Below are positions 1 through 9,800 of a stretch of 63,479 nt of DNA, one piece after another. Origin of the DNA: Chloroflexota bacterium (GTDB lineage Bacteria; Chloroflexota; Anaerolineae; B4-G1); NCBI GenBank assembly GCA_024232355.1, contig JAAEPW010000550.1, positions 1-63,479 of the forward strand. Reading direction: 5' to 3'. The first letter of the stretch is position 1. Each line of letters opens with the position of its first letter. A program made the translations under genes and the position numbers. Under the pieces are notes generated by a model. That model searched no databases and was not told the origin of the DNA. It worked only from the letters and a program-made list of their open reading frames with translations.

Positions 1-117
1 CACATGTGTACACTTTTCTTACTTGCGGGTGCAATTCTTTTCGGGTTTTCATAGCATCTCCTTATGATGGGTCTTGGCCCACATCTTGCCATGAAATCCT
101 TTTTCTGTCTATTTTCT

Positions 118-147
118 CCAAGTGACTTTTGCGGCACTGCGTAAAAG
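118..147. repeat. 30-base inverted repeat, left window end
   Basis: The stretch starting CCAAGTGACTTTTGCGGCA recurs in inverted orientation at 63438-63468, the other end of the window, with one substitution and one inserted base. It lies just downstream of the minus-strand aminotransferase. No gene is visible in bases 1-166. It could be part of a larger dispersed repeat that extends beyond the window and limited the assembly. Confidence 0.7.
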
Positions 148-166
148 CCATAATTTTCTCCTCCCG

Positions 167-1372
167 TCAAAGTTTACGCACTTGTGATGAAGCAATGCTC
201 TCCATCGATTCACAAAACCGATTGATTTCTTTTTCATTATTGTAATAATGAACCGACGCCCGAACTATATTCTCCAATCCCCGTGCATCCATATCCAAGC
301 GCGTAGATGCCACAGTGGATACAGACACGTTTATCTTTTGTTCGCCCAGCCTGCGACGAATTTCCTCCGGCTCGTGACCGTCCACCGTAAATGTCACAAT
401 ACCACATTTCTGTTGGCCCAAATCGTGCACCGTTACCCGTGGGATGTCGTCCAGGCGCTGCCGAAGCACGTTGGACAAGCTCAATATGCGCTCCCATATA
501 TTCTCGATTCCCCACGACAGCGCATAATCGACGGCAACACCCAACCCGATCTTGCCCGCATAATTCGTCTCCCAATTCTCGAAACGGCGCGCGTCGGGTC
601 GAATTTCGTACTTGTCTCTGGCTACCCACTCTGCTGCGTAAAGGTCCAAAAAGGGCGGTTCCAGTTGTTCGAGAACGTCGCGCCGCACGTACAAGAAACC
701 GGTCCCACGCGGGCCGCGCAGGTACTTGCGCCCCGTGGCAGAGAGCATATGGCAGCCAATCTCATCCACGTTCATAGGCATCTGCCCCACTGACTGGCAG
801 GCATCGAGTAGATAGAGTACATTGGCCTCCCGTGCCACTTTTCCAATCTCAATCGCGGGATTGACAAGCCCGCCGTTCGTCGGTATATGCGTAATGGCGA
901 TCAGCTTGGCCCGCTCATCTATCAGATCGCGCAATGCCTCGACGGAAACCTGACCATACTCGTCATTGGGAATTACGTCAATTATTGCGCCAGTCCGCTG
1001 CGCGACTTGGAGAAAAGCGATATAGTTGCTCGCGTACTCGGCGACCGAGGTCAATATCCGGTCACCCGGATCGAACGAGATCGAGTAAAAGGCCATGTCC
1101 CAAGCACGGGTCGCGTTCTCGACAATGGCAATTTCATCGCGTTGGCAGCCAACCAACGAGCTGACCGAATCGTATACTTGCTCGACAGCCTCGTGCGCAA
1201 ACCTGGCTGCCTCATAGCCCCCCATCTCTGCTTCGAGCTGCAAATGCGCCACGGTAGCTTTCAACACGGGCTCCGGCATGAGCGACGCCCCGGCATTGTT
1301 GAAATGCAGCACCTTTTCACAGCCAGGCGTATCTTGACGCGCACAAAGAACATCAATCGCGGTTCTACCCAC
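167..1372 (-). CDS. Class-V aminotransferase fold PLP enzyme (NifS/isopenicillin-epimerase-like, no catalytic Cys)
   Basis: A 401-residue fold-type I PLP enzyme of the class-V aminotransferase superfamily. Visible signatures are the N-terminal HFNNAGAS, the cofactor-contact segment LLDACQS (Asp190, Gln193), the Schiff-base lysine in SATGRKYLRGPRGTGF (Lys216) and the C-terminal RASVHYYNNEKEINRF typical of the group. Where cysteine desulfurases place the mobile catalytic Cys loop, this protein reads VSTVASTRLDMDARG with no Cys, so desulfurase activity is unlikely. An epimerase, lyase or C-S lyase role (as in isopenicillin-N epimerase or EgtE relatives) is possible but cannot be chosen from sequence. 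Start: GTG at 1372, preceded by AGGAG nine bases upstream; a nearby ATG at 1379 is out of frame and stops after four codons. It is alone on the minus strand here. Confidence 0.85.
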   Translation of the reverse strand: MGRTAIDVLCARQDTPGCEKVLHFNNAGASLMPEPVLKATVAHLQLEAEMGGYEAARFAHEAVEQVYDSVSSLVGCQRDEIAIVENATRAWDMAFYSISFDPGDRILTSVAEYASNYIAFLQVAQRTGAIIDVIPNDEYGQVSVEALRDLIDERAKLIAITHIPTNGGLVNPAIEIGKVAREANVLYLLDACQSVGQMPMNVDEIGCHMLSATGRKYLRGPRGTGFLYVRRDVLEQLEPPFLDLYAAEWVARDKYEIRPDARRFENWETNYAGKIGLGVAVDYALSWGIENIWERILSLSNVLRQRLDDIPRVTVHDLGQQKCGIVTFTVDGHEPEEIRRRLGEQKINVSVSTVASTRLDMDARGLENIVRASVHYYNNEKEINRFCESMESIASSQVRKL

Positions 1373-1536
1373 TATTCATTCTCCTGTTAAACGGCTATCC
1401 ATTCGAGAGGTAGCAAGAGGAGAGTGGTGCCCCATTGCTTTGAACATGCCTCGTAATCTATCAAACCACAAGACACCTTTTTTAGTAAACATTAGTATAT
1501 CCCGACCCAGTACAAAAGTCAAAAATCTGTTGGGGC

Positions 1537-1697
1537 AGGGCTGTTCAGTTCTAATTTCCCAACGCTCGCAGCCCCAGTCTCGGGGGCGTCTTGGGGTAGA
1601 AAACTACTCCAAAACTAATGCTTTGTGGTATGGGCCACCCCCGAGACGGTGGCTGTGAGCACTTTATGTCGAAAACCCGTTAGAACTGAACAGCTCT
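1537..1697. repeat. Family B palindromic element, copy 1
   Basis: The ends are imperfect inverted repeats: AGGGCTGTTCAGTTCTAA (1537-1554) and TTAGAACTGAACAGCTCT (1680-1697). Inside is a second inverted pair around CAGTCTCGGGGGCG and CCCCCGAGACGG. Related copies occur at 18157-18345, 18349-18413 (inner part only), 56728-56817 (inner part only) and 57618-57765. It contains no ORF of its own, so it fits a miniature inverted-repeat element or a structured intergenic repeat. Confidence 0.75.
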
Positions 1698-1944
1698 GGT
1701 TCAGTTCGGGTGTAAACAAAATTTGGGGGAGGAGAACAAATCCGCCACAAATTGGTACGAAAAGAGCAGGACAAATTGTACAAAACGAGAAAAAACTATA
1801 CACTAACATCACGGTTGCTGCTGGACACTTTTCAGACAAAAATAAATACAATTTGGAAGGTTTTTGGAAGGTTAGGACCCCATTTTGTAAGGCGGTTGGA
1901 AGGTCGAGGGACTATAATAATAACAGGCAATAACGAATGTCTGG

Positions 1945-2345
1945 TATTCACCATGCTGCAGCCGCTGGATTGCGGCCTGGCTATAGCAATAGACGCTCTA
2001 GATCACAATACAAAAGTCCCAAACTCGGACACAGACCGGTTCCCAACTTGTGCCCGTCATCATTGCCCAGACGGCCAGTGCCTTTGAGGAAAATCATACC
2101 GCCATCCTCGCGACCGGCTGCGACGACTTTGCGCAAACTATTTAGAGAATTCGAGATCTTTGACAAGATAGAGCAGCGTTTGGATCTGCACTACATCTAC
2201 CAAGACCTGGCTCCAGATGAATTATGCGACGACGTTCAGGCCCAAGCCATCTGACACCAACCCGGCCGGCCAATGAATAGTCGAACTGCATCACACCGCC
2301 GCTCGGGGGACACTAACCACAAGTTTCAATTTGACAAGATCGTAA
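1945..2345 (+). pseudogene. Remnant of a hybrid histidine kinase C-terminus
   Basis: The DNA matches the 3' end of the intact hybrid kinase at 6871-9951. Shared stretches encode the end of the receiver domain (kinase: AAILAAGCDDFVRKPF; here the frame gives AILATGCDDFAQTI then a stop), then EIFDKIEQRLDLHYIYQDLAPDE against EIFDKMAQHLGVRYIYQDMVPNE, and finally the segment equivalent to AELRHIAARGR and FQFDKI in other frames. Several frameshifts and a stop make it non-functional. Its place just before the lipoprotein array suggests that the lipoprotein-kinase unit was once duplicated and that the upstream kinase then decayed. Confidence 0.75.
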
Positions 2346-2540
2346 CCCTGACAAAATTTTTCACTATTGGACACTTTTCGTGTAAGAATATGCTTGGACT
2401 CGGAATCGTGCTTGAAGAGTATTTCATTATCCGACATCTTTACCCTTTCGCAGGTTAGGCCACAATTTTGGGCTATTACATGTCCCGACAACAAGTTTTG
2501 TCCGCAATTGGCACGATTCTCGAACCTGTGGGAGGGTTTT

Positions 2541-2925
2541 GCTACCGGACACTTTTTTCTTTAGCCACGAATTTCACGAATTGCCACGAATGTAAATCAA
2601 AAATTGGCGTGGTTCAGAACCCTGGGAAGTTAGATATACACTTTTTTTGCGGCCAAACGATTGCACTTGATGATTTTGTGAATTTAGGGTGTAAGCAACT
2701 CTTTTGGTGCAAAAACTGGCTCAAAAGGGCGTGAAAACCCTCCAAATTCCCGCTTGTGGGTTGCTGGCTGAGAAAAATCCGAACTGCTAGACAACCTGAT
2801 AAAAGGGTCTTGAAAAAAGTGTCTATCTAACTTGAACCACGCCCAAAAATTAGTGTAAATTCGTGAAATTCGTGGCTAAAAATTCAGTATCTGTTGTTTA
2901 CTTGTCAAAAGTGTCCGGTAGTGAA
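2541..2925. repeat. Family A inverted-repeat element, copy 1 (long)
   Basis: The left arm begins GCTACCGGACACTTTT (2541) and runs through TTAGCCACGAATTTCACGAA. The right arm ends AAAAGTGTCCGGTAGTGAA (2907-2925) and contains the complementary TTCGTGAAATTCGTGGCTAA. Inner complementary pairs also exist (GGCGTGGTTCA near 2606 with TGAACCACGCC near 2833; GTTAGATATACACTTTTTT near 2629 with its near-complement near 2816). The arms are about 110 bases each and could form a long cruciform. No transposase is encoded. Shorter relatives are at 16588-16701 and 27751-27894. Confidence 0.8.
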
Positions 2926-2990
2926 GGGGGGATTACTGCTCGAAATGTCTGGTAGTGAACAAAATTTGAGACAAAAATGGAGGTAGTAAA

Positions 2991-4250
2991 ATGATAAAGT
3001 ATTTTTTCTCAACCCTGGTTCTTGTGCTGCTCATAAGCAGTCTGCTGACTGCTTGCCAAAAAGACGTCCCGATCTTTGAATGCACCGATGTCATTGGCTG
3101 CGTGGAAATCTCCCCCGGTGAGCCGATCAAAATTGGCGTGCTACAGGCGTTGAGCGGCGATGTGGCCATCCTGGGCACCACACAATCTCAAGCGATCGAA
3201 CTCGCCATAGATAAACGCGGCGGCCAACTCTTTGATCATCCGATTGCGTTGCAGATCGAGGACTCAAAATGCACGGCTGAAGGCGGCGACATTACGGCCT
3301 TGAAAATCGTGGCCGATCCCCAAATGGTGGCCATACTGGGGCCCAGTTGTTCTGGAGCCGCGACGACGGCCAGCAAGGTGATGTCTGAGGCCGGACTGGT
3401 GATGGTAGCTGGTTCAAACACTGCACCTTCACTGACCGCCATCGCCGGGGAAAAGGGGTCAGATTGGCAGCCAGGCTATTTCCGCACTTCTTCGAATGGC
3501 ACGTGGATGGGCCAAGCCGCGGCAACAGTTGTTTCTCGTGACCTTGGCATAACTCTAGTTGCCACCATTAATGACGGCGACGCCTATACTCGGGGTCTCA
3601 CCGATGCATTTGGTCAGGTCTTTACGAAACTGGGCGGCGAGATTGTCATAGACGCCACCATCAACAAAGGAGAAACCAATATGTACCCCGTGCTACAAGC
3701 CGTGGCTGCTGAGGAGCCCGAATTGATATTCATGCCCCTCTTTCAGCCGGAAGGGGATCTCATCGTCCTACAAGCCAAAGAAATAGCGAGCCTGGAAAAC
3801 ATTGCCCTATTTAGCGATGCGGCTTTGCTGACCAACGACTTTATTGATACCGTTGGTGAGGCCGGCCTGGGGATGTACTTTATCGATCGTGCCGTGCATC
3901 AAACACCCATCGACTATGAATTGCGCGCTGATTACGAGGCAAAATATGGCGAACTGCCCCAAAACATTACCTACATGCTGGGCTACGATGCGACCAACTT
4001 GCTTTTACACGCCATAGAATCAGTAGCAATACAAAAAGCGGACGGGACACTTTATATTGGGCGGCAAGCCCTGCGCGATGCTTTGTACGCCACCACTGAT
4101 TTTGAGGGAGCAAGCGGCACGCTCACCTGCGACGAGTTTGGCGACTGTGGCTTTGCCGAATACAACATTATGCGCTTGGATGATCTTGCGGCCGGGGTCG
4201 AAGGGGTCATAGCAAACACAGTTTATACTTTTGCACCGGGTGATGAATAG
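2991..4250 (+). CDS. Substrate-binding lipoprotein, branched-chain amino-acid type (paralogue 1)
   Basis: A 419-residue exported lipoprotein of the Peripla_BP_6 (LivJ-like, type 1 periplasmic-binding) fold. A hydrophobic signal is followed by the lipobox LLTAC (lipid-anchor Cys22). The mature part starts with the conserved ECTDVIGCV and IKIGVLQALSG, followed by GPSCSGAATTASKVMSEAGLVMV and LGYDATNLLLHAIE, all typical of Leu/Ile/Val or amide-binding proteins. Paired cysteines (ECTD..GC, CTAE, SCSG, LTCDEFGDC) suggest disulfides. It is the first of three tandem paralogues with no ABC permease or ATPase nearby; two hybrid histidine kinases follow instead. It may therefore capture a ligand for signalling. 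The ligand cannot be predicted. GGAGGT at 2981 supports the ATG start. Confidence 0.9.
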   Translation: MIKYFFSTLVLVLLISSLLTACQKDVPIFECTDVIGCVEISPGEPIKIGVLQALSGDVAILGTTQSQAIELAIDKRGGQLFDHPIALQIEDSKCTAEGGDITALKIVADPQMVAILGPSCSGAATTASKVMSEAGLVMVAGSNTAPSLTAIAGEKGSDWQPGYFRTSSNGTWMGQAAATVVSRDLGITLVATINDGDAYTRGLTDAFGQVFTKLGGEIVIDATINKGETNMYPVLQAVAAEEPELIFMPLFQPEGDLIVLQAKEIASLENIALFSDAALLTNDFIDTVGEAGLGMYFIDRAVHQTPIDYELRADYEAKYGELPQNITYMLGYDATNLLLHAIESVAIQKADGTLYIGRQALRDALYATTDFEGASGTLTCDEFGDCGFAEYNIMRLDDLAAGVEGVIANTVYTFAPGDE

Positions 4251-4272
4251 GCTTGGAGATAGGAACAAAAAA

Positions 4273-5529
4273 ATGATAAAACAAAATTCCTTTTCTGCCA
4301 TTGTGTTACTGGTGATGACCGCGTGTCTGGTCGCCTGCCAACAGTCCCCACCCTTTGAATGCACCGACGCCATCGGCTGCGTGACCATCGCGCCGGGTGA
4401 GCCGCTCAAAATCGGCACACTGCAAGCGTTGAGCGGTAGTGCGACCATCCTGGGCACAACACAATCCCAAACGATTGAACTCGCCATAGACGAACGAGGT
4501 GGTCAACTCCTCGGTCATCCCATTGTGCTGCAAGTCGAGGATTCGGGATGCACGTCTGAAGGTGGCGCCGTTACCGCCGCAAAAATTGTGACCGATCCCC
4601 AAGTGATGGCTATCTTGGGAACCACTTGTTCTGGAGCGGCAACGACGGCCAGCAAGGTGATGTCTGAGGCTGGTCTGGTGATGGTGACCGGATCCAACTC
4701 TGCGCCTTCACTGACCTCTATCGGCGGACAAAAAGGCCAGGATTGGCAGCCGGGCTATTTTCGCACATCTTCTAATGGCGTGTGGACGATCCAGGCCGCG
4801 GCGGCGTTCGCTTTCCACGAACTTGGCGTGAGTAAAACGGCTACCATCAACGACGGCGACGCCTTTACCCGGGGCACTACCAACGCATTTGGCCAGACCT
4901 TTACCAAATTGGGCGGCGAGATTGTACTGGATGCAACCATCAACAAAGGCGAAAGCAATATGCGTCCCGTGCTGCAAGCCGTGGCTGATTCTGGAGCCGA
5001 GTTGTTATTCTTCCCCCTCTTTCAATCAGAAGGTGAACTCGTCATCCTGCAAGCCAAAGCAATAGCGGGCCTGGAAAACATCAACCTATTGAGCAATACA
5101 GCGTTGCTGACGGACGACTTTATTGCGAACGTTGGTGAGACTGGCCTGGGGATGTACTTTATGGATCGGGCCACACCTCAAACACCAGCCGACGCTGAAT
5201 TGCGCGATGCTTATGCATCAAAATATGGCGAGTTGCCCCAACACGTCATCTACGTTGGGTGGTACGACGCGGCGAACCTACTTTTGCACGCCATAGAATC
5301 AGTAGCTGTGCAAGACACAGATGGAACGCTTCATATTGGCCGACAGGCCCTGCGCGATGCCCTGTATGCTACCATCAATTTTGAGGGGGTGGGCGGCACA
5401 CTCAACTGTGACGAGTTTGGTGATTGCGGCGTTGCCGAATACAATGTTTTGCGCTTGGATGATCCTGCGGCCGGGACCGAGGGGGTCAAGGCAAACATTG
5501 TTTACACCTTTGCGCTGGGTGATGAGTAG
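4273..5529 (+). CDS. Substrate-binding lipoprotein (paralogue 2)
   Basis: A 418-residue paralogue of the preceding protein, alike along its whole length, with lipobox CLVAC (Cys22), mature start ECTDAIGCV and the same cysteine pattern. The ATG at 4273 is preferred to an upstream in-frame start at 4231: it gives a proper signal peptide, lies behind a GGAG (4255) and avoids overlap with the previous stop. It differs from paralogue 1 mostly in the ligand-facing central part (TNAFGQTFTKLGGEIVLDATINKGESN is almost the same, but YGELPQHVIYVGWYDAANLLLHAIE replaces the corresponding segment), so the ligands may differ slightly. The 22-base gap to gene 1 suggests one transcript. Confidence 0.9.
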   Translation: MIKQNSFSAIVLLVMTACLVACQQSPPFECTDAIGCVTIAPGEPLKIGTLQALSGSATILGTTQSQTIELAIDERGGQLLGHPIVLQVEDSGCTSEGGAVTAAKIVTDPQVMAILGTTCSGAATTASKVMSEAGLVMVTGSNSAPSLTSIGGQKGQDWQPGYFRTSSNGVWTIQAAAAFAFHELGVSKTATINDGDAFTRGTTNAFGQTFTKLGGEIVLDATINKGESNMRPVLQAVADSGAELLFFPLFQSEGELVILQAKAIAGLENINLLSNTALLTDDFIANVGETGLGMYFMDRATPQTPADAELRDAYASKYGELPQHVIYVGWYDAANLLLHAIESVAVQDTDGTLHIGRQALRDALYATINFEGVGGTLNCDEFGDCGVAEYNVLRLDDPAAGTEGVKANIVYTFALGDE

Positions 5530-5573
5530 GCCTATCCCGCAGAATAGGGATGAGCAAGTTGAGGAGGGAACAA

Positions 5574-6830
5574 ATGTTGAAACGAAATTTCTTTTCTGTC
5601 ACTGTGTTACTAATGACGATCGCGTGTATGGTCGCTTGCCAGCAGCCCCCCCCACCCTTTGAGTGCATCGACGTCATTGGCTGCGTGACCATCGCGCCGG
5701 GTGAGCGGCTCAAAATCGGCGTATTACAAGACCTGAGCGGCGGCGCGGCGGCAGTTGGCCTCACACAAGTTCGCATCATCGAACTCGCCATAGCTGAGCA
5801 AGACCAGCAGTTCCTCGGACATCCCATCGAATTGCAGGTTGAGGACTCGGAGTGTTTGGCAGAAACCGGCACCATTTCTGCCTTGAGGATAACCGTTGAT
5901 CCTCAGATCGTGGCTATTCTCGGTACAACTTGCTCTGGACCAGCTGCGACAGCAAGCAAAGTAATGTCTGAGGCGGGTTTGGTCATGGTTTCAGGAACCA
6001 ATGGCGCGTCTTCTTTGACGGCGATCGGAAAAAAGCCAGGCTCTGATTGGTATCCCGGTTACTTTCGAACACAATTGGATTCGGCGGAGCAAGGGAGAGC
6101 AGCTGCGGCATTCTCTTTTCACGAGCTTGGCATAACCAAGGCGGCGACGATCAATGACGGCGACACGTTTACGCGGCAACTCGCGGATGCGTTCGAACAA
6201 GCGTTCACAGCGTTGGGAGGTGAGGTGGTCATGTCCGCCACGATCAACAAGGGAGAAGAAAATATGCGCCCGGTTCTGACCTCTATCGCTGCTTCTGATG
6301 CCGAGTTGCTCTTTTTCCCAATCTTTTTTCCCGAAAGTGCCTTGATCGTCCAACAGGCCAAACAAGTGGCGGGGCTGAAAGATGTTGTCCTCATGGCCAG
6401 CAGTTCGACACGAGTCAACGACTTTATCGAGGCTGTAGGGACAGATGGTGTGGGTGTGTACTCGGTCGGCGAGGCACCGTTGGAGAGTGAGACTGCGGAT
6501 CAACTGGCCGCCGAATATGAATCACAATATGGTGAATTGCCCCAACACGCCACTTTTAGTTACGGCTACGATGCAGCCAACTTGCTCTTGACCGCTGTCG
6601 AGGCAGCATCCGTCCAAGACAAAGATGGGACCCTACACATTGGCCGCCAGGCTCTGCGTGACGCCCTGTATGCGACGACCGGATTTGAAGGTGTGACAGG
6701 TACACTCAATTGCAGCGAATTTGGCGACTGCGGCGCAGTCAAGATCACTATTGTGCGGCTGGATGACCCCGCCGCCGGGCTTGAGGGATTGTTGTCAAAT
6801 GTGGTCTATACCTACGCACCTAGTCAATGA
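5574..6830 (+). CDS. Substrate-binding lipoprotein (paralogue 3)
   Basis: Third tandem paralogue, 418 residues, lipobox CMVAC (Cys22) and mature start ECIDVIGCV. The ATG at 5574 is chosen over the in-frame ATG at 5550 because GAGGAGGGA sits immediately upstream of 5574 and because the signal then matches the other two. This is the most diverged copy: the hinge and pocket regions (PGYFRTQLDSAEQGRAAAAF, SVGEAPLESETADQLAAEY) differ from copies 1 and 2. The gene ends 40 bases before the hybrid kinase, which suggests co-transcription and a lipoprotein-to-kinase signalling pair, an inference from context only. Confidence 0.9.
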   Translation: MLKRNFFSVTVLLMTIACMVACQQPPPPFECIDVIGCVTIAPGERLKIGVLQDLSGGAAAVGLTQVRIIELAIAEQDQQFLGHPIELQVEDSECLAETGTISALRITVDPQIVAILGTTCSGPAATASKVMSEAGLVMVSGTNGASSLTAIGKKPGSDWYPGYFRTQLDSAEQGRAAAAFSFHELGITKAATINDGDTFTRQLADAFEQAFTALGGEVVMSATINKGEENMRPVLTSIAASDAELLFFPIFFPESALIVQQAKQVAGLKDVVLMASSSTRVNDFIEAVGTDGVGVYSVGEAPLESETADQLAAEYESQYGELPQHATFSYGYDAANLLLTAVEAASVQDKDGTLHIGRQALRDALYATTGFEGVTGTLNCSEFGDCGAVKITIVRLDDPAAGLEGLLSNVVYTYAPSQ

Positions 6831-6870
6831 TACAAGAGACAGTTGCCAATCGTTTTAAACGGAGATTTTG

Positions 6871-9800
6871 ATGAAAAAGAGAAACGTCATGGCGCAACGT
6901 TGGCGAAAGATAAGCATCACCACCAAGTTTGGTATTGCTTTTGGCCTGCTATTGTTCCTGGTCTTGTTGGTCTCTACCACCAGCTATTTTGCCCTGATGG
7001 CCATTCGCCTCCAGACCAACAAGGCGATCTTGACCAGCACAGAAATTCAACGCCTGGTGCTAGAGATGAACGCCAGCCTGGAACAAGCTCGTCGCATGGA
7101 GAGAGATTTTTACTTGAACTATCCAAATGTTGGTTTTGAGCAGGCCAGAGAATCGTATGCCCAACCAACGAGCGCGAAAATTGACGAGGTCGTGGCCTTG
7201 AGCGCTCAATTGCAGCAACTAATCGCTACATCAGACACAAATCAGGCATTGCAAGAGAGCAACGTCAACCTAAACTTTTATCTCTCGGCCTCGGACCGTT
7301 ACAAAGAAACGTTCAACCAAGCAGTCGAGTTATTGGCCCAATTGGCCAATCCTAACACCGGTCTGCAGATGCAACTGGAACAAAAATCCGCCGTGCTTTA
7401 TGATACACTACCGGCCATTGGCGGAACCGAGTTGATGCTCTTGTATCGCGAGATGCAATCCTGGGAAAAAGACTATCTGCTCGTGCGCAAACGCTTTATT
7501 ATGCAGTCGGCCTTTAACGTGGGCTCTGACCTGCGCCAGGCTATTGAAACAGCACCTTTATCGGAAGAAAAATCCCAAGCCTTGGCTGCCCTCAGCGATT
7601 ACGTCTCTGTCGCCCATGAAATCCTAGAACTCGACGTCGTCATTAGCAGCAAATTCCGGGAATTTGATCTACAAGCCCAAGCCATCGACCCGATTGCAAA
7701 AGACCTGATTGCGCTGTCTGGCGACCAAGTCGAGCACAGTCGCGCCGAAATTGACCAGACCAGTCGTCTGGCCATGATGGCATTGTTCGTCGCCGCGCTG
7801 GCGGGGATAGTCCTGACCGGCCTGGTTGCCGTCATGTTGAACAACAGCATCACGCGCAACGTGATCAAGTTGACCCGAGCCGCCAGCGAATTGCGGCAGG
7901 GCAATCTGGACGCATCTGCCCAGGTGGAGAGCGCGGACGAATTAGGCCAATTGGCCGATACATTCAACGCTATGGCTGCTGAACTCGGAAGCAAAATGGT
8001 CGAGTTGACCGAACTTAACCAGAGCCTGCAAATCAGCGAGCGGAAATATCGCAAATTATTCCAAGACTCTCTAGATATGATTGCCACCACAACTCCCGAT
8101 GGCAAACTGATAGACGTCAATGAGGCGGGGGTACGCTTATTCGGGTACAGCGGGATGAAAGAATTGATGGCCCAAAATGTGCAAACGATATATGCCAATC
8201 CCGAGGATCGTGAGAGATTTCGGCAAGGTTTGGTGCAGGATGGGGAAATCAGAAATTTCGAGACCCAATTTCTTCATGTGGATGGGAGCATCATTGACGT
8301 GATACTCAATGCCACACTCCAACGAACGGAGGACGAATCGATATCGGGCTTTCAGACCATCGTTCACGATATCACCGAACGCAAGCGGACAGAGGAAGAG
8401 TTGAGGCTACATCGCGAACACCTCGAAGAATTGGTCAAAGAGCGCACTGCCGAACTGGTGGTTGCCAAAGAACGGGCCGAGGCTGCCAACCGCGCCAAGA
8501 GTGCCTTTTTGGCCAACATGAGTCACGAGCTGCGCACGCCCCTCAACGCCATCCTGGGCTTTACTCAGTTGATGCTTCGTGACCCAGCCATCCCCTCACC
8601 TCAGCAAAAAAACGTGCGCACCATCCACCAGCGCGGCGAACATCTGCTAGAGCTAATCAACGACGTGCTGGAAATGTCAAAGATCGAAGCTGGACAAGCC
8701 ACATTCACCGAGAACGATTTTGACCTGTACCAATTACTCGACACCTTGGAGAACATGCTCAGCGTGCGCGCACAAAACAAAGGAATACGACTTGTCTTTG
8801 AACGTGCGCCGGGCGTGCCGCAGCACATCCATACCGACGAACGCAAACTCCGCCAGGTGCTCATCAACCTACTTGGCAACGCGATAAAGTTCACGGAACA
8901 GGGCAGTGTGACGCTGCGTATCGGGCAAATGGACAATGGCGAACTTGACCTGCCCCGACCGCAGAACAGCACTTGCACACTTGCATTCGAGATTGAGGAC
9001 ACTGGCGTTGGAGTCGCACCGGGAGAGATGAACCATCTCTTTGAAGCTTTTAGCCAGACCGCCAGCGGCAAAAAAGTGCTCGAAGGTACCGGGTTGGGAC
9101 TGCCCCTCAGCCAGCGTTTTGTACAACTGATGGGCGGTGACATCACTGTGAGCAGCACTGTGGGAGAAGGAAGCATCGTCCAGTTCGATATCCTGGTTAC
9201 TCTGCCTGCCGACGTGTCCCAAATCGAAAAGCAAAAAACTGAAATCAAAAAAATAGTTGTGGATCTCGCGCCAGGACAGCGGGCTGCCGATGGCGATCCA
9301 TACCGTATTCTAATAGTCGAAGACAGAAAATTGAATCGTCTAGTGCTAGTTCAATTGCTTACAGATATAGGATTTGAGGTCCGTGAAGCAATTCATGGAG
9401 AGGACGCAATTGAAAAATGGCAAGCCTGGAAACCGCATCTGATCTGGATGGATATACGTATGCCGGTGATGGACGGCTATGAAGCCACGAAACGCATCAA
9501 ATCCCTTATCCAGGCACAGGGCGGCTCCCAGCCTGTGCCCGTCGTCATTGCCCTGACGGCCCATGCCTTTGAAGAAGAGCGGGCCGCCATCCTCGCGGCC
9601 GGATGCGACGACTTTGTGCGCAAACCATTTCAACAGAACGAAATCTTTGACAAGATGGCGCAGCACCTGGGCGTGCGCTACATCTACCAAGACATGGTCC
9701 CAAATGAATCGGGTAATGTTCAAACCCAAGCCAACCTGACGCCATCTGACTTGGACGACCTGCCCGTCGATTGGGTGGCCGAACTGCGTCACATCGCTGC

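Larger units (their letters stand above)
1373..2990. other. 1.6-kb gene-free, decayed region
   Basis: No intact gene is credible here. The stretch holds a palindromic element of family B (1537-1697), a decayed copy of a hybrid-kinase C-terminus (1945-2345), and a long inverted-repeat element of family A (2541-2925). Further isolated copies of the family A tip (GGACACTTTT at about 1821 and 2368; the opposite-strand tip TGTCTGGTAGTGAA at about 2946) suggest repeated insertion and decay. The last 30 bases carry the ribosome site GGAGGT (2981) of the first substrate-binding lipoprotein. Confidence 0.7.
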
